Below are positions 1 to 7,905 of a stretch of DNA of 64,000 bases, piece by piece; position 1 is the stretch's first letter; the number at the start of each line of letters is the position of its first letter. Source of the stretch: Modestobacter caceresii (lineage in GTDB: Bacteria; Actinomycetota; Actinomycetes; Mycobacteriales; Geodermatophilaceae); NCBI RefSeq assembly GCF_000761485.1, contig NZ_JPMX01000077.1, positions 116,116-180,115 on the forward strand, given 5' to 3'. The notes beneath the pieces are model-generated. The model was not told where the DNA came from and searched no databases. It saw only the letters and a program-made list of their open reading frames with translations. The translations under genes were made by a program, and so were the position numbers.

Positions 1-368
1 GTCCACTGCGCACCGCTGCCGGGGCCGAGGTCGGCGTCGAGCCGGGTCGGGACGTCATCGCGGTGCCCGGGCAGCGCCGTCGTCGTCCCGTCGGCGAACC
101 GGTAGGCCACCGCCGGGTCGAGCCGCTGCAACGGCAGCACCTCCGACAGCGGGGCGCCGGTGGCGGCGAAGAGGTCGTCGAGCACCTGCGGCAGGGTGAC
201 CAGGCTGGGCCCGGTGTCGAAGCCGTGGCCGTCACGGGCGTACCAGCCGAGCTTGCCGCCGACCTGCGGCGCCTGCTCCAGCACGGTCACCGCGTGGCCG
301 GTCGCGGCCAGCCGGGCGGCGGCGGCGAGACCCCCGAGCCCGGCGCCGACGACGACGACCCGGGCCAC
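1..368 (-). CDS. FAD-dependent oxidoreductase, phytoene desaturase (CrtI)-like, partial
   Basis: Only the N-terminal ~122 residues lie in the window; the gene runs off the left edge. The protein opens with a Rossmann FAD-binding fold: VVVVGAGLGGLAAAARLA (a GxGxxG dinucleotide-binding loop), an acidic end to the second strand (VLEQ), then VGGKLGWY and FDTGPSLVTLP. These are hallmarks of the CrtI / phytoene desaturase and amine-oxidase-like flavoprotein family. Substrate cannot be told from this fragment; a carotenoid desaturase or ketolase-type role is the family's common function. I chose GTG at 368 because the fold starts immediately; GTG at 377 is in frame and equally possible. It lies about 30-40 bases after the deacetylase gene on the same strand, so the two may be co-transcribed. 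Confidence 0.8.
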   Translation of the reverse strand, partial: MARVVVVGAGLGGLAAAARLAATGHAVTVLEQAPQVGGKLGWYARDGHGFDTGPSLVTLPQVLDDLFAATGAPLSEVLPLQRLDPAVAYRFADGTTTALPGHRDDVPTRLDADLGPGSGAQW

Positions 369-406
369 GCCCCTCACGGTAGCCGCCGGGGTGCGAGCGC
401 CGACGG

Positions 407-1288
407 TCAGAAGTCGGACTCCAGGTGGGCCAGCAGGGTGGCGCCGTCCCAGGTGGGCGGCGGCATGATCCGGCGGATGGTGGGCAGCGGCTGCATCGGG
501 TCCGTGGGCTCGGAGAGCTGGAACGCGGCCCGGTACCCGGCAGCGGCGACGTGCGGCAGCGCCTCCTGGTCCCACATCCCGTGCGGGTAGGCGAGCAGGT
601 CGACCGGGTGCCCGAGGATGCCGGCCAGGGTGGCCCTCGGGTCGTCGAGCTGCTCGGTCCACTGGCCGCCGGTCAGCTGGTCCACCCGCTGGTGGTCCCA
701 GCTGTGCGCGCCGATCGTCATGCCGGCCGCGTCGAGCTCCCGCAGCTGGTCGCTGCTGAGCCAGTCCGGCTTGTCCAGCACCACGGTCATCGGGAAGAAC
801 GCCGCCGGGAAGCCGAACTCGCGGAGCACCGGCAGGGCCGCCGTGGCGTGGGTGACCGACCCGTCGTCGAAGGTCAGCAGCACGGGCCGGTCGGGGAGGG
901 CGGTGCCGAACTGCAGGTGGTCCACGAGCGCCGGGGCGGTGACCGGGGTGTGACCGCCGTCGCGCAGCGCCTGCAACTGGGCGGTGAGCACGGCCGGGGG
1001 CGTGATGAGCGTGCGGGCGTAGGCGCTGTCGTCGGGGCGGAACTCGCGGATCTGGTGGAAGCAGAGCACCGGCACCGTCGACCGGGCGAGGATCTCCGCC
1101 GGCGTCCCCGGGGTGGGCGCTGGTTCCTCGGTCGGCGTGGGGGCCGCACTGGTCGACGCGGCTGCAGACTCCGGTGCCGACGTCGTGGCTGCCGACGTCG
1201 TGGGCGCAGCGGTCGGGGAACTGCCGGACCGGCTGCAGCCGGCGAGGAGGAGTGCGCCGCCGGCGGCCAGGAAGTCTCGTCTGCGCAC
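407..1288 (-). CDS. Polysaccharide deacetylase lipoprotein (NodB domain)
   Basis: A 293-residue exported esterase/deacetylase of the carbohydrate esterase 4 type, expected to remove acetyl groups from a cell-wall or extracellular polysaccharide. The start at GTG 1288 gives a signal RRRDFLAAGGALLLAGC: a twin-arginine-like motif followed by a lipobox with Cys18, so a Tat-exported lipoprotein is likely. A Ser/Thr/Ala/Pro linker (residues 20-62) follows. The NodB domain shows LLTFDDG (Asp141-Asp142), the metal-binding pair His195/His199 in GAHSWDH, and AYPHGMWD. A longer in-frame start at 1450 would put 54 Arg/Gly/Pro-rich residues before the signal peptide and run into the terminator hairpin at 1416-1457, so I rejected it. 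The enzyme class is clear; the substrate is not. Confidence 0.88.
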   Translation of the reverse strand: MRRRDFLAAGGALLLAGCSRSGSSPTAAPTTSAATTSAPESAAASTSAAPTPTEEPAPTPGTPAEILARSTVPVLCFHQIREFRPDDSAYARTLITPPAVLTAQLQALRDGGHTPVTAPALVDHLQFGTALPDRPVLLTFDDGSVTHATAALPVLREFGFPAAFFPMTVVLDKPDWLSSDQLRELDAAGMTIGAHSWDHQRVDQLTGGQWTEQLDDPRATLAGILGHPVDLLAYPHGMWDQEALPHVAAAGYRAAFQLSEPTDPMQPLPTIRRIMPPPTWDGATLLAHLESDF

Positions 1289-1415
1289 GGCACCACCGTG
1301 GCCCACCCGGGGGCGCCGGGGCAAACCCCCGGCGTGGCGCCACCCGGGTGAGCAGCCGCAGGGGCCCCTGACAGCTCCGGCGGGAGCGAGGCCGCCGACG
1401 GGGTCTACCCGCCCC

Positions 1416-1457
1416 ACCGACCGTGGAGCCGTGCCGGGGCCCGGCTCCACGGTCGGT
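1416..1457 (-). terminator. Rho-independent-type hairpin after the DUF2252 gene
   Basis: A 16-bp perfect stem (1416-1431 paired with 1442-1457) with a 10-base loop sits just beyond the stop of the minus-strand DUF2252 gene and before the deacetylase gene. No clear T-run follows, as is usual in very high G+C actinobacteria. Confidence 0.65.
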
Positions 1458-1487
1458 CTGGTGGCTCACGCTCGCCCACCGCCGAGG

Positions 1488-3059
1488 TCAGCGGTAGACG
1501 ACGTCCACGCTGCGGAAGGCGCCCAGCTCGTGGTCGGCGACGAAGTACTCGTGGTCCCGGCGGATCCGCTCGGCGGCCTCCTCGGCGAAGCGGAGGACGT
1601 CGTCGACGAACAGGTCCCGCCCGCCGATCGCCTCCAGGATCGCCGGCTCGACGTCGTAGTCGACCTTGCCGGTCTCGTCCGACATCGCGTGCGTGTGCGC
1701 CAGGACCCGCCCGCAGATCCCGGCGTACTCCTTCCACTCGCTCGTCGACAGCGAGCCGAGGCTGATGTCGTCGCGGAACGGCGCCCGCTCGCGGACCATG
1801 CAGCTGTGCCCGTCGATGTCGACGCTGCCGTAGAAGACGTCGCCGTCGACCAGGTGCACCCGCTGCGCGTGCCGGATCCGGTCACCCTGCTTGTCGACCT
1901 CGTACCCCGACGGCGGCACCAGCCCGGCCAGTGCCGAGCGGCGGGCGCGCTTGAACTCCAGCAGCAGGTCGTCGGTGCCGTCGTCGCGCACGCCGGCGAT
2001 GAGGACGTAGTACCGGGTCAGGCCCAGGGAGGCGGTGCCGGCGCCGCGCCGCTCGGCGACGTCCTTCACCCGCATCCGGCCGGCGCGCTCGGGCACCGCG
2101 ACCTCGTTCTCGGCGACGTAGCGGTCGACGATCTCCTGGAACTCCTCCCGGCGGCTGCTGACCGGCACCAGCTCCTCGTCGGTGCGGAAGCCGCGCCGGG
2201 TCTCCTCCAGGAGGTCCTCCAGCCACTCGGCGCGGCTGGTCTCCAGCGTGCTGGCGAGCAGCTCGGCGATCAGCGGCGGGGCGTTGTCCATCCGGAGCTG
2301 CTCGGTCTGCTCCTGGCCGTCGGCGGCGTAGGAGGCGATCCCGGACACGTAGCCGCGCACGAACCGGCGGGCGATGGCGCGCTGCTTCTTCGGGCTGAGA
2401 TCGGACTTCTCGGCCGCGCCGAGCATGAAGCCGACGGCGCCGCGCTTGAGGTCCCAGGTGAAGGGCGCGTAGTAGGCGTCGTCGAAGTCGTTGACGCTGA
2501 AGATCGGCACGTTGTCGGAGCTGGGCATCACGCCGAAGTTGCCGGGGTGGACGTCGCCGAGGGCGAGCACCGTGGGCAGCCGGGCGTCCTCGCCGACCAG
2601 GTCGCGGTAGAAGAGCAGGTTCGTGCCGCGGAAGAAGTGGAAGACCGAGCCGGCGAGCTTGTCGAACTTCGCCCGCGCCTCCAGGTCACCGGTGGCGATG
2701 CGGGTCTCGTGGTCCTCACGCACGGTCTCCCGTACGTGCACCCGGCGGTCGTTGCCAGTGAGCATCCGGGGGATGAGCACCATCTCGCCCCGGGCCCGGG
2801 CCTCGGCCAGCAGGCGGAACGCCTCGACCCGCGAGTGCACCGGCCGCGAGCCGTCGCCACGGACGCCGTCGGACGAAGCGCTGTCGGACGCGGCGCCGTC
2901 GGACGAGGCCCCCTCGGACGCGGCGCCGTCGCCGGAGTCGCCGGACGTCAGCGCGTCGACCAGTTGGTCCTTGGTCATCGACGAGCGTCCGGGTACGTCC
3001 TGCTCGCGCGCGCGGCGCAGCAGTTCGGTGCGGGTGGCGGACTCGAGGTCTGTGTCCAT
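1488..3059 (-). CDS. DUF2252 family protein with N-terminal Rho_N/SAP-like segment
   Basis: A 523-residue protein starting at ATG 3059. Residues ~8-40 (ATRTELLRRAREQDVPGR and MTKDQLVDAL) resemble a Rho N-terminal or SAP-like helix-extended-helix. Next comes a low-complexity Ser/Asp/Gly/Ala stretch made of short SDGA-type units (DNA roughly 2865-2950). The rest is the DUF2252 domain, recognised by MVLIPRMLTGNDRRVHVRETV, HPGNFGVM, NDFDDAYYAPFTWDLKR and a C-terminal ARTHA-like segment (LAHTHAMS). This family has a kinase-like fold (HPGNFG and DFDD resemble the catalytic and metal loops of aminoglycoside-phosphotransferase-like kinases), but no activity is established, so I name no substrate. It is transcribed alone, with a terminator hairpin at 1416-1457. 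Confidence 0.85.
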   Translation of the reverse strand: MDTDLESATRTELLRRAREQDVPGRSSMTKDQLVDALTSGDSGDGAASEGASSDGAASDSASSDGVRGDGSRPVHSRVEAFRLLAEARARGEMVLIPRMLTGNDRRVHVRETVREDHETRIATGDLEARAKFDKLAGSVFHFFRGTNLLFYRDLVGEDARLPTVLALGDVHPGNFGVMPSSDNVPIFSVNDFDDAYYAPFTWDLKRGAVGFMLGAAEKSDLSPKKQRAIARRFVRGYVSGIASYAADGQEQTEQLRMDNAPPLIAELLASTLETSRAEWLEDLLEETRRGFRTDEELVPVSSRREEFQEIVDRYVAENEVAVPERAGRMRVKDVAERRGAGTASLGLTRYYVLIAGVRDDGTDDLLLEFKRARRSALAGLVPPSGYEVDKQGDRIRHAQRVHLVDGDVFYGSVDIDGHSCMVRERAPFRDDISLGSLSTSEWKEYAGICGRVLAHTHAMSDETGKVDYDVEPAILEAIGGRDLFVDDVLRFAEEAAERIRRDHEYFVADHELGAFRSVDVVYR

Positions 3060-3115
3060 GCCCCTCCGCCTACCCCGACCCGCCCGGGTCCTGAAACCCC
3101 GACCGGCTGAGCGGG

Positions 3116-4135
3116 TCAGTGCAGGTCGCGGCGGGTGAACAGCACGGTGCTCAGGGTCAGGACGACGCCGGTCACCACGGCCATGAAGACGCCGGCCTGC
3201 AGGTTGCCCAGCAGGTACTCGGTGGACTCCCCGGTGATCGGGTCGGAGCCGAGGAACAGGGTCAGGCCGTCGGGCACGACCAGGGCCGAGGCGTTGTTGG
3301 TGAGCAGCCAGGGCTGCCACTCCAGCCGCAGTGCGCGCACCGCCGTCTCCAGCACCGCGAAGTAGACGAACCCCACCCCGAGCGCCGCGCCGGTGTTGCG
3401 CACCAGGTTGGTCAGGCCGAACCCGAGCAACCCGGCCAGCGTGGTGAGCAGCACGCCGCGTCCGGCGGTGGCCAGCAGCTCCGACCAGAACCCGTCGGGC
3501 AGGGCGACACCGTCGCCGGCGAAGGTCCGCCAGAGGCCGGCCATCGCCAGCCACGCGCCCTGCGCGACCACGCCGAGGACGGCGGAGGCCACGGCGACGA
3601 CGACGATCTTGGCGGCGATCACCCGGGGCCGCCGGGTCTCCCAGAACAACAGCGCGATCATCGACCGGGAGGACCACTCGGCGCCGACGAACGTGGCGCC
3701 GACCAGGAAGGCCAGCACCGCACCCGCCGCGCTGAACGCCACCGCCCCGGCGACGCCGTCCGCGGCGAAGGAGAACGGCGCCGGGTCCAGGTACCAGTCG
3801 AGGTCGAGGTCCGCGGCGGTGACCGGCGCGCCACACCACTCCTCGGGGGAGACGTCCGCCGGGACGTCGTCCGAGGCCAGGCACTCCTCCCGGAACTCGT
3901 TCGCCCGTTCCACCTCCCCCTGCAGCTGCTGCTGTGCCGCGGCGAGCCGCTCGGGCGTGGGGGAGGCGTACTGGGTGAGGCCGATGGCGGTGAAGGTGGC
4001 CCAGCCGAGCGCCGCGAGGAGCAGCAGCACCTGGATGAACCGGCGGGCTCCGAACCGGTGCGCCTCGGCCCTGAGCAGGCCGCTGAACCGGCCGGCGGGT
4101 GCGGTCGGGGGCGCCTCGGTGCGGACGGCGGTCAT
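3116..4135 (-). CDS. ABC transporter permease, ABC-2 type
   Basis: A 339-residue integral membrane protein. A short cytoplasmic N-terminus is followed by one membrane segment (around residues 35-52), a large extracytoplasmic loop of roughly 75 residues, then about five segments toward the C-terminus, including ALLTLAGLLGFGLTNLVRNTGAALGV and a last one ending VLFTRRDLH. This is the layout of ABC-2 membrane subunits of exporters. It overlaps the ATPase gene by four bases (4132-4135, ATGA), so the two are translationally coupled and form one transporter. The exported substrate is unknown; peptide or drug export is common for this family. Confidence 0.87.
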   Translation of the reverse strand: MTAVRTEAPPTAPAGRFSGLLRAEAHRFGARRFIQVLLLLAALGWATFTAIGLTQYASPTPERLAAAQQQLQGEVERANEFREECLASDDVPADVSPEEWCGAPVTAADLDLDWYLDPAPFSFAADGVAGAVAFSAAGAVLAFLVGATFVGAEWSSRSMIALLFWETRRPRVIAAKIVVVAVASAVLGVVAQGAWLAMAGLWRTFAGDGVALPDGFWSELLATAGRGVLLTTLAGLLGFGLTNLVRNTGAALGVGFVYFAVLETAVRALRLEWQPWLLTNNASALVVPDGLTLFLGSDPITGESTEYLLGNLQAGVFMAVVTGVVLTLSTVLFTRRDLH

Positions 4136-5046
4136 GCCGGCTCCGCCGTCAGCGCCAGGAACGCGCTCTCCAGGTCCGCCGCCACCGGGGTCAGCTCCTC
4201 CAGGTAGTGGCCGTGCTCGGCGAGCACCCGGGTGACCTCACCCGGCGCCGGGACGGCGGAGACCAGCAGCGCGTCCTCGGTCGGGGTGACGGTGAAACCG
4301 GCTGCGGTGAGCACGGCGGTCGCGGCCGCCCGGTCGGGCACCCGCACCCGCACGTCCCCGGAGGACCGGCCGGCGAGCACCTCGTGCACCGGGCCGGAAG
4401 CGATGCAGCGGCCCCGCGCCATGATCGAGACCTGGTCGGCGACCTGCTCGATCTCGGCCAGCAGGTGGGAGCTGAGCAGCACCGTCGTCGAGCCGTCGCG
4501 GCCCAGCCGGCGGATGAGCTCGCGTACGTCCCGGATGCCGGCCGGGTCCAGCCCGTTGCTGGGCTCGTCCAGGATCAGCAGCTGCGGGGACTTCAGCAGC
4601 GCGGCGGCGATGCCGAGCCGCTGCTTCATCCCCAGCGAGTAGCCCTTGAACCGGTCGTCGGCCCGGTCGCGCAGCTCGACGGTCTCCAGCACCTCCTCGA
4701 CCCGGCTGCGCGGCACCCCGGCGGTCTCGGCGAGCAGCCGCAGGTTGCGGCGGCCGGAGAAGCCGGGGAAGAACAGCGGGGTCTCGACCAGCGCGCCCAC
4801 GCTGCCGATCACCTGCGGGAGCCCATCGGGCACCGGTCGGCCCAGCAGTCGCACGTCGCCGGCGTCGGGCCGGATCAGGCCCAGCAGAACCCGGATGGTC
4901 GTCGTCTTGCCCGAGCCGTTCGGGCCGAGGAACCCGTGCACGCCGCCGGACTCGACCACCAGCTCCAAGGAGTCCAGGGCCTGCTGCGGCGGGCGGCCGC
5001 GTCGGGCGTAGCTCTTGGACACCGCGTGCATCTCCACGGCCGGCAC
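4132..5046 (-). CDS. ABC transporter ATP-binding protein
   Basis: A 304-residue nucleotide-binding subunit. Visible motifs: Walker A GPNGSGKT (residues 41-48), signature YSLGMKQRLG (136-145), Walker B LLILDEP (156-162) and the switch histidine in LLSSHLLAEIEQ. A C-terminal extension after the ATPase core is typical of the DrrA/CcmA group that partners ABC-2 permeases. The GTG at 5046 was chosen because AGGAGG stands five bases upstream; an in-frame ATG at 5091 lacks this. It precedes and overlaps the permease gene by four bases. It powers export of an unidentified compound. Confidence 0.9.
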   Translation of the reverse strand: MPAVEMHAVSKSYARRGRPPQQALDSLELVVESGGVHGFLGPNGSGKTTTIRVLLGLIRPDAGDVRLLGRPVPDGLPQVIGSVGALVETPLFFPGFSGRRNLRLLAETAGVPRSRVEEVLETVELRDRADDRFKGYSLGMKQRLGIAAALLKSPQLLILDEPSNGLDPAGIRDVRELIRRLGRDGSTTVLLSSHLLAEIEQVADQVSIMARGRCIASGPVHEVLAGRSSGDVRVRVPDRAAATAVLTAAGFTVTPTEDALLVSAVPAPGEVTRVLAEHGHYLEELTPVAADLESAFLALTAEPA

Positions 5047-5152
5047 GGGTGCCTCCTGTCGCGACGGGGCTGGGCGGGAGCACCGTGGCACAGCGCGCGC
5101 CCGGGCGACACCACCTGGCGTACGTGTCCGGAACGGGACCGGCCGCCGGGCG

Positions 5153-6157
5153 TCAGTGGGCGGTGCGCGGTGCGCCGAGGAGCGCTGCCAGTGCGGCGTC
5201 GGAGGCGGCGAGCGCCGTCCGGTCGTGCGTGCTGCTGGAGGCGACCAGCTCGGCGGCGCCGGTCCGGTCGAGCAGCTCGGCCAGCCGGCTCCCCACCTGG
5301 GCGGGGGTGCCGGCGATCGCCGCCGCGGCCGTCTGATCGACGTAGGACTGCTGGCGCGGGGTGAGGGTGCGGGCCCGGATCCCCGCCACCGGCTCCAGGG
5401 GCGGGAAGACGCCGGTGGTGCGGGCCTGGGCCATGGCCCACGCCTCGGGCAGCAGCAGGTCGGCGGCCTCGCCCGAGGTGTCGGCGACCAGCACGTCGAG
5501 ACTGATCGCCACCCGCGGCTCCGGTGCCTCCTCGCTCGGCCGGTAGGTGCGCCGGTAGTCCGCCAGCGCGGCCAGCCCGGGTTCCGGGTCGCCGGCCACG
5601 CCCAGCAGCGGGCCGCCGACGATCACCGGCAGCCCCAGCTCGGCCGCCACGGTCAGTCCCGAGCCGGTGGCCAGCACGTACACCGGGACGGCGGCGGCCG
5701 GGCGGGGGTGCGCGGTGATCGGCGCCGAGCCGGCGAGGAACGCCCGCAGCTCGGTCAGGTCGTGGGCGAAGTCCGGCTCACCGGTGGAGCGCAGCGCCTG
5801 CCGCACGGGGGCGGTGAAGCCGGGGGAGCGGCCCAGCCCCAGGTCGATGCGGCCGGGGGCGAACGCGCTCAGGGTGGCGAACTGCTCGGCGACGACCAGC
5901 GGCTGGTGGTGCGGCAGCATCACGCCGGCCGAGCCCAGCCGGATGCTCGTCGTCCGGCCGGCGATCGCGGCCAGCAGCACCGCCGGGGCGGCACCGGCGA
6001 TGCCCGGCACGCCGTGGTGCTCGGCGACCCAGAACCGCTCGAAGCCCAGCCGCTCGGCGCGCACCGCCCGCTCCACGGTGCCGATGAGCGCCGCTGCATC
6101 GGGCTCGCCGACCCGGGTGCGGGAGCGGTCCAGCAGTGAGAGCGCCGGACTCAGCAC
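5153..6157 (-). CDS. LLM class flavin-dependent oxidoreductase
   Basis: A 334-residue bacterial luciferase-like monooxygenase with a TIM-barrel fold using reduced flavin. Family signatures are FERFWVAEHHGVPGIAG near the N-terminus, TTSIRLGSAGVMLPHHQPLVVAEQFATL, and RIDLGLGRSPG, all typical of the group whose members are often annotated as MsnO8-like. The start is GTG 6157, which overlaps the end of the upstream phosphatase gene by seven bases, indicating translational coupling. The substrate is unknown. An open frame continues upstream through the phosphatase gene in another frame, but that extension carries no recognisable domain and was rejected. Confidence 0.88.
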   Translation of the reverse strand: MLSPALSLLDRSRTRVGEPDAAALIGTVERAVRAERLGFERFWVAEHHGVPGIAGAAPAVLLAAIAGRTTSIRLGSAGVMLPHHQPLVVAEQFATLSAFAPGRIDLGLGRSPGFTAPVRQALRSTGEPDFAHDLTELRAFLAGSAPITAHPRPAAAVPVYVLATGSGLTVAAELGLPVIVGGPLLGVAGDPEPGLAALADYRRTYRPSEEAPEPRVAISLDVLVADTSGEAADLLLPEAWAMAQARTTGVFPPLEPVAGIRARTLTPRQQSYVDQTAAAAIAGTPAQVGSRLAELLDRTGAAELVASSSTHDRTALAASDAALAALLGAPRTAH

Positions 6158-7800
6158 CGCAGGGCGAGGACGGCCAGGTCGTCCCGCTCGTGGCGGGAGT
6201 CCTGCCGGTGCCGGTCGACGGCGGCCTGCACGGCCTCCACCGTCTCCTCGGCCGAGCGCGGTGGGCCGCTCTCCAGCAGTCGGACCAGACCGGACTCCTC
6301 GAACTGCACCCCGGAGTCGTCCCGGGCCTCCGTCACGCCGTCGGTGTAGAGCACCAGGGTGCTCCCGGCGGACAGCTCGACGGCGACCTCGCCGAAGTCC
6401 GAGTCGACGGCCATGCCCAGCGGACGTCCCACCTCGCCCACCTCCGTGCACTCGCCGGTGGAGGAACGCAACACCGGACGGGGGTGTCCGGCGACGGTGA
6501 GCCGCGCGGAGGCGCCTGAGCTGTGCGGGCGGAGCACCAGGCAGCAGGCGGTGACGAAGCGGAGCGGGCCGGGGCCGGCCTCTCGGATCAGCGCGGCGTT
6601 GACCGCGCGCAGCACATCGGCTGGACCGGAGTCGGCTGTCGCGGCGGCCCGTGCGGTGTGCCGGGCGAGCGCGGCTGTCGCGGCGGCCTCGGCCCCCTTG
6701 CCGCAGACGTCCGCCATCAGGACCATCCAGCTCCCGCCAGGCAGTGGCAGGACGTCGTAGGTGTCCCCGCCGACGAGCAGCCCTCGGCCACCGGCGCGGT
6801 AGCGGGCCGCGATCCCGACGCCGGGGATGGCCGGCAGCGAGGGCGGCAGCAGGCTGCGCTGCAGCGTCTCGGCCAGGGAGCGGATCTGCGACTCGGCGCG
6901 GAGCCGGCTGAGGAACTGGCCGATCTGCCGCCCGGCGGTCGCCAGCACGTCGAGCAGGTCGTCCGGCACGGGACGCGCTTGCCGGGAGAACAGCTCGCAC
7001 ACGCCGAGCAGGGTGTCCCCGTACAGGACCGGGAAGGCCACGCCGGTGCGGACGCCATCGGCGTGTGCGCCGTCCCGGCGCAGGAAGCGCGGCTCGGACC
7101 ACAGGTCCTCGAAGACCACCGGCCTGCGCTCCTGCCAGGTGACGCCGGGCAGTCCCTCGCCGCGGCCGAGCGAGAGCCCGCGCGCGCGAGCGCGCAGGTT
7201 GGGCACCTCGCCACCCGGTGCTGCCCAGATGTCGGCACAGGTGAGGCGGCCGGTGACCTCGTGAGGACGCCAGATGGTGGCGGCGTCCCAGTCCAGCTCG
7301 TTGCAGAGCGTCGGCAGCAGCTGCTGGAAGGCGGCGTCGGCGTCGGGTGCCTCGGTCAGCGCTGCGGTGACCCGCTGGATCGCAGCCAGGTACCGGCTCA
7401 CCTGGAACTGACGTTCCAGGAGGATCGTGGTGCTGGCGTCCCGTAGGACGGCGACCACCAGGGCGCCGTCGACTGCTGCGCCCTCGGCGGCCAGCCGGGA
7501 GATCGTCAGGTCGACCGGCACCTCGTGCCCGGCGACGTGTAGCGCCGGCAGTTGCGTGGTCGCCCCGACCAGCTCACCGCGGCCGGTGGCCGCGTACCGG
7601 GCGAACCCGGTGCCGTGCCCGCGGCGCAGGCGTTCGGGCATGAGCACCGTCAGGGACTCGCCGATCAGCTCCTCGGGCCGGTGGCCCAGCAGCGTGTGCA
7701 CGGCTGGGTTGACGTAGGCGATGCGACCGTCCCGGTCGGCGACCACGACGGTGTCCGGGAGTGCCTCGAGCAACGCCGGCGCAGTACGCGGGTCGAACAT
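6151..7800 (-). CDS. PAS-GAF-SpoIIE protein serine phosphatase
   Basis: A 549-residue signalling phosphatase. Order of domains: PAS (about residues 5-110, with VVVADRDGRIAYVN and LGHRPEELIG), GAF (about 145-290, with GLPGVTWQERRPVV and GVCELFSRQ), and a PP2C-type SpoIIE domain (about 310-549). The phosphatase domain keeps the metal-binding sequences VGGDTYDV, LMADVCGKG, LYTDGVTEARD and RDDLAVLAL. Such proteins dephosphorylate anti-sigma-factor antagonists in actinobacterial stress pathways; the target here is not in the window. ATG 7800 was chosen because AGGGAG stands at good spacing; an in-frame ATG at 7860 lacks this. It is followed by the coupled LLM oxidoreductase gene. The ligand of the PAS/GAF sensors is unknown. 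Confidence 0.9.
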   Translation of the reverse strand: MFDPRTAPALLEALPDTVVVADRDGRIAYVNPAVHTLLGHRPEELIGESLTVLMPERLRRGHGTGFARYAATGRGELVGATTQLPALHVAGHEVPVDLTISRLAAEGAAVDGALVVAVLRDASTTILLERQFQVSRYLAAIQRVTAALTEAPDADAAFQQLLPTLCNELDWDAATIWRPHEVTGRLTCADIWAAPGGEVPNLRARARGLSLGRGEGLPGVTWQERRPVVFEDLWSEPRFLRRDGAHADGVRTGVAFPVLYGDTLLGVCELFSRQARPVPDDLLDVLATAGRQIGQFLSRLRAESQIRSLAETLQRSLLPPSLPAIPGVGIAARYRAGGRGLLVGGDTYDVLPLPGGSWMVLMADVCGKGAEAAATAALARHTARAAATADSGPADVLRAVNAALIREAGPGPLRFVTACCLVLRPHSSGASARLTVAGHPRPVLRSSTGECTEVGEVGRPLGMAVDSDFGEVAVELSAGSTLVLYTDGVTEARDDSGVQFEESGLVRLLESGPPRSAEETVEAVQAAVDRHRQDSRHERDDLAVLALRC

Positions 7801-7905
7801 GTGGTCTCCCTGGGAACGAGGTCTGGTCGCCCCGACCGCAGACTGCTCAGGGTCGCACATCGGACGACGCTGCGCCGGGCAGCACCTCGGCCCGTGCGGG
7901 GCGAC

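Noticed and set aside
3060-3884. N-terminal extension of the DUF2252 frame into the ABC permease gene
   Set aside because: The ATG at 3059 starts at a clean domain, and the extension is antisense-type noise within a membrane protein gene in the same direction but other frame.
6158-7102. N-terminal extension of the LLM oxidoreductase frame through the phosphatase gene
   Set aside because: The extension is Arg/Pro/Gly-rich noise; GTG 6157 begins right at the conserved part.
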